Shown: positions 59,808-64,000 of the stretch, piece after piece
Layout: every line of letters starts with the position of its first letter
Position numbering within the stretch: the stretch's first letter is position 1
From: Filobasidium wieringae
Taxonomy: Eukaryota; Basidiomycota; Tremellomycetes; Filobasidiales; Filobasidiaceae
DNA: 64,000 bases
Direction: 5' to 3'
NCBI GenBank assembly: GCA_001600055.1
Contig: BCIV01000010.1
Coordinates: 744,001 to 808,000 of the forward strand
The notes under the pieces: model-generated
What the model was told of the DNA's origin: nothing
The model's database searches: none
Seen by the model: only the letters and a program-made list of their open reading frames with translations
Program-made: the position numbers and the translations under genes

Positions 59808-60417
59808 GATCGACCAGGTGGGGATCGGAAACGCTTTGCAGCCTACCGAGAATATATCCTTTTTATTAAGCTTCACGGACTGAGCGAATCCTCACTGTAC
59901 GCGTGAGCGAGATGATCCGATCGCAGATTTAACAACAAGTGGGACAAGATGGACCTTATCAAGTGAGAGAGTAGATATTGAGTTATCAAGTGTGGTGGAC
60001 CATGGTGTCCTACTAGTAATAGTCGTATGTGCAGAAGAAGCTCGATCGGAGCGGCATGACGGGGCCCCTGGATGTTTGTTAGCTGTGTAGATGTTCAGAG
60101 AGCGTTTCGACTGATCAATCAATAACAGCCTCATGTCCGCTCGCCATCATGTCCGAGTTCGGTCATGCTACGTCATCATCGTCCTCCTTAACTCTTTGGG
60201 CCAGTACCGCTCTTACCGCTTTCCCACGCCGCACCTCGGTATGCTCGTAATACCCCGCGTGCCAGAGGTTGGGGACAGCACACAAACAACCTCGGAATGG
60301 CAAAAGAACGATCAACGGTCTTCTCGCAACAGGCTCATCTCCATTGGTTTCTCTGCTTCTGCATCCCATCGTCCCTTTACTACTTCATTCATCTCGTTAA
60401 ACGCTCATTTGAACACA
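59808..60417. promoter_or_regulatory. Divergent promoter region, DNA ligase I / UGP1
   Basis: 610 bp between divergent starts. A minus-strand open frame from about 60134 is not in frame with the ligase start; a spliced upstream exon for an alternative (for example mitochondrial) ligase start is possible but not supported. Pyrimidine-rich on the plus strand just before the UGP1 ATG. Confidence 0.3.
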
Positions 60418-63065
<2,648 letters not shown>

Positions 63066-63337
63066 ATGGGGTTCTGATTCGATCTTTCATACGCTTACGA
63101 TACTTAATACTGGAGTCTGATCTTATGTAACCCTCTTTCCCTCGTTATTATCTCGATCATTTATGCCTGTGGCCAACGGTGTCGGTATGCGTTGAACATG
63201 CTGAACAAAAGGACTTGCTGTCGCGCTTTGAGTCGGCGCTTAGTCATCACAATTAGGATAAGACGACTATAATGTAACGGCCGTCCTTTCCTTTATCCTC
63301 TTTACCTTGCAAGAAAACCTACACATCCTTCACTACC

Positions 63338-64000
63338 ATGGATGTACTAGGATTCTTGGCAGGTAAGGCTAGCGCCATCTTGCAGAACCCTTCAATCGAT
63401 TACCAAAAGTTCGCTCTCGGTGCCAGCTGGGCCATCTTCGGACTTGAGACTTATATCTTGTGAGCTGAATGGTTAAATGAAAGGGGTTCGCAGACCCTAA
63501 CGTTTCAAGATCAAATCAGATCTCGCCAATTACCATGTTATTCTATACCCGCTCCTCCGGCTGCTCTTGCTGAACACATTCCGGATGAAACGTACAAGAA
63601 GTCTCAAGCATACGGACGTGATCGCACTCGATTCGGTATTTTCAAGCAGATCTATAACCAGGTACTCAACACTGTCTTTATCAGTGGGGGTGCTTATAAA
63701 TGGGCTTGGGCTGTTACTGGTGGATGGTTGGCTAAGTATGGATTAGGAAGCGACAGAGTTGTACGTTCATGCGAAACTACTCGCTCGGAATGGATCAAGT
63801 ACTGACCTGTTCCTTTTGCTCTAGATCACCCACTCCATCTTCTATGCTACCCTTCTCACTGTCATTTCGTCTCTTCCTGGTCTACCTGTTTCCGCTTACA
63901 ACACGTTTAGTATCGAAGAAAAGCACGGATTCAACAAGTCTTCATGGGGACTATGGGTGACTGATCAGTTAAAAGGATACGCTATCGGAGCTGTCATCGG
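63338..64000 (+). CDS. STE24: CAAX prenyl protease Ste24 (partial, 5' part)
   Basis: Starts at ATG 63338 (MDVLGFLAGKASAILQNPSI). Exons 63338-63459, 63520-63760 and 63825 to the window edge are phase-consistent. The sequence shows the Ste24 N-terminus: WAIFGLETYILSRQLPCYSI, an ETYKKSQAYGRDRTRFGIFK loop, then WAWAVTGGWLAKYGLGSDRV, THSIFYATLLTVISSLPGLP and the family signature FSIEEKHGFNKSSWGLWVTD. Ste24 is an ER zinc metalloprotease that processes prenylated CAAX proteins such as a-factor. The HExxH zinc site lies beyond the right edge. Confidence 0.93.

Noticed and set aside
59892..60134. Minus-strand ORF upstream of DNA ligase I as a possible mitochondrial-targeting exon
   Set aside because: Known ligases can use alternative starts, but no splice pair linking this ORF in phase to the ligase start was found.

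Overview
This is a gene-dense, intron-rich fungal nuclear window. Introns are short (mostly 50-90 nt, GT...AG, with CTNA-like branch sites), coding sequence is rich in C-ending codons, and many genes carry 3-9 exons. The gene set (Ctr-type copper transporter, Elongator subunit, Eco1, Cus2, Trf4, Ugp1, a Sur7/PalI-like four-pass protein) and the exon density point to a basidiomycete yeast, most likely Tremellomycetes. That placement is inferred from style and not from a marker gene.

Layout. 1-4.2 kb: partial DHH-family phosphoesterase and a FYVE zinc-finger protein, both minus. 4.7-7.0 kb: an unresolved minus-strand multi-exon region. 7.1-11.5 kb: PEX11, a small unknown plus-strand gene and an unknown minus-strand gene. 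12-16.2 kb: EMC6 (+), TATA-binding protein (-), an F-box protein (-). 16.9-25.2 kb: a multi-pass membrane protein (+), the cohesin acetyltransferase ECO1 (-), a small membrane protein (-), a Sur7/PalI-like protein (+), frataxin (-). 26.4-35.4 kb: non-canonical poly(A) polymerase TRF4 (+), a riboflavin reductase RIB7 module joined in frame to an upstream multi-pass membrane module (-), and an F-BAR/muHD endocytic protein (-). 35.4-38.3 kb holds no intact gene but contains a degenerate copy of a piece of the gene at 54.5-55.5 kb. 38.3-50.7 kb: unknown protein (+), mitochondrial dicarboxylate carrier (-), small unknown (-), TMEM33/POM33 (+), Elongator ELP1 (-). 51-64 kb: copper transporter (+), CUS2/TatSF1 (+), a charged coiled-coil gene (-), DNA ligase I (-), UGP1 (+), and the 5' part of STE24 (+).

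The most unusual signal is a ~95-bp fragment of 5.8S rDNA (54987-55081) inside the coiled-coil gene. A degenerate paralogue at 35.9-36.1 kb lacks it. The predicted splice sites would remove nearly all of it, so it looks like an rDNA-derived intron. The second most unusual signal is the RIB7 module, which has no in-frame start codon of its own but splices in phase to an upstream membrane-domain gene.

Exon boundaries were read by eye from splice consensus, reading phase and protein similarity remembered from known families. No search or RNA evidence was available.
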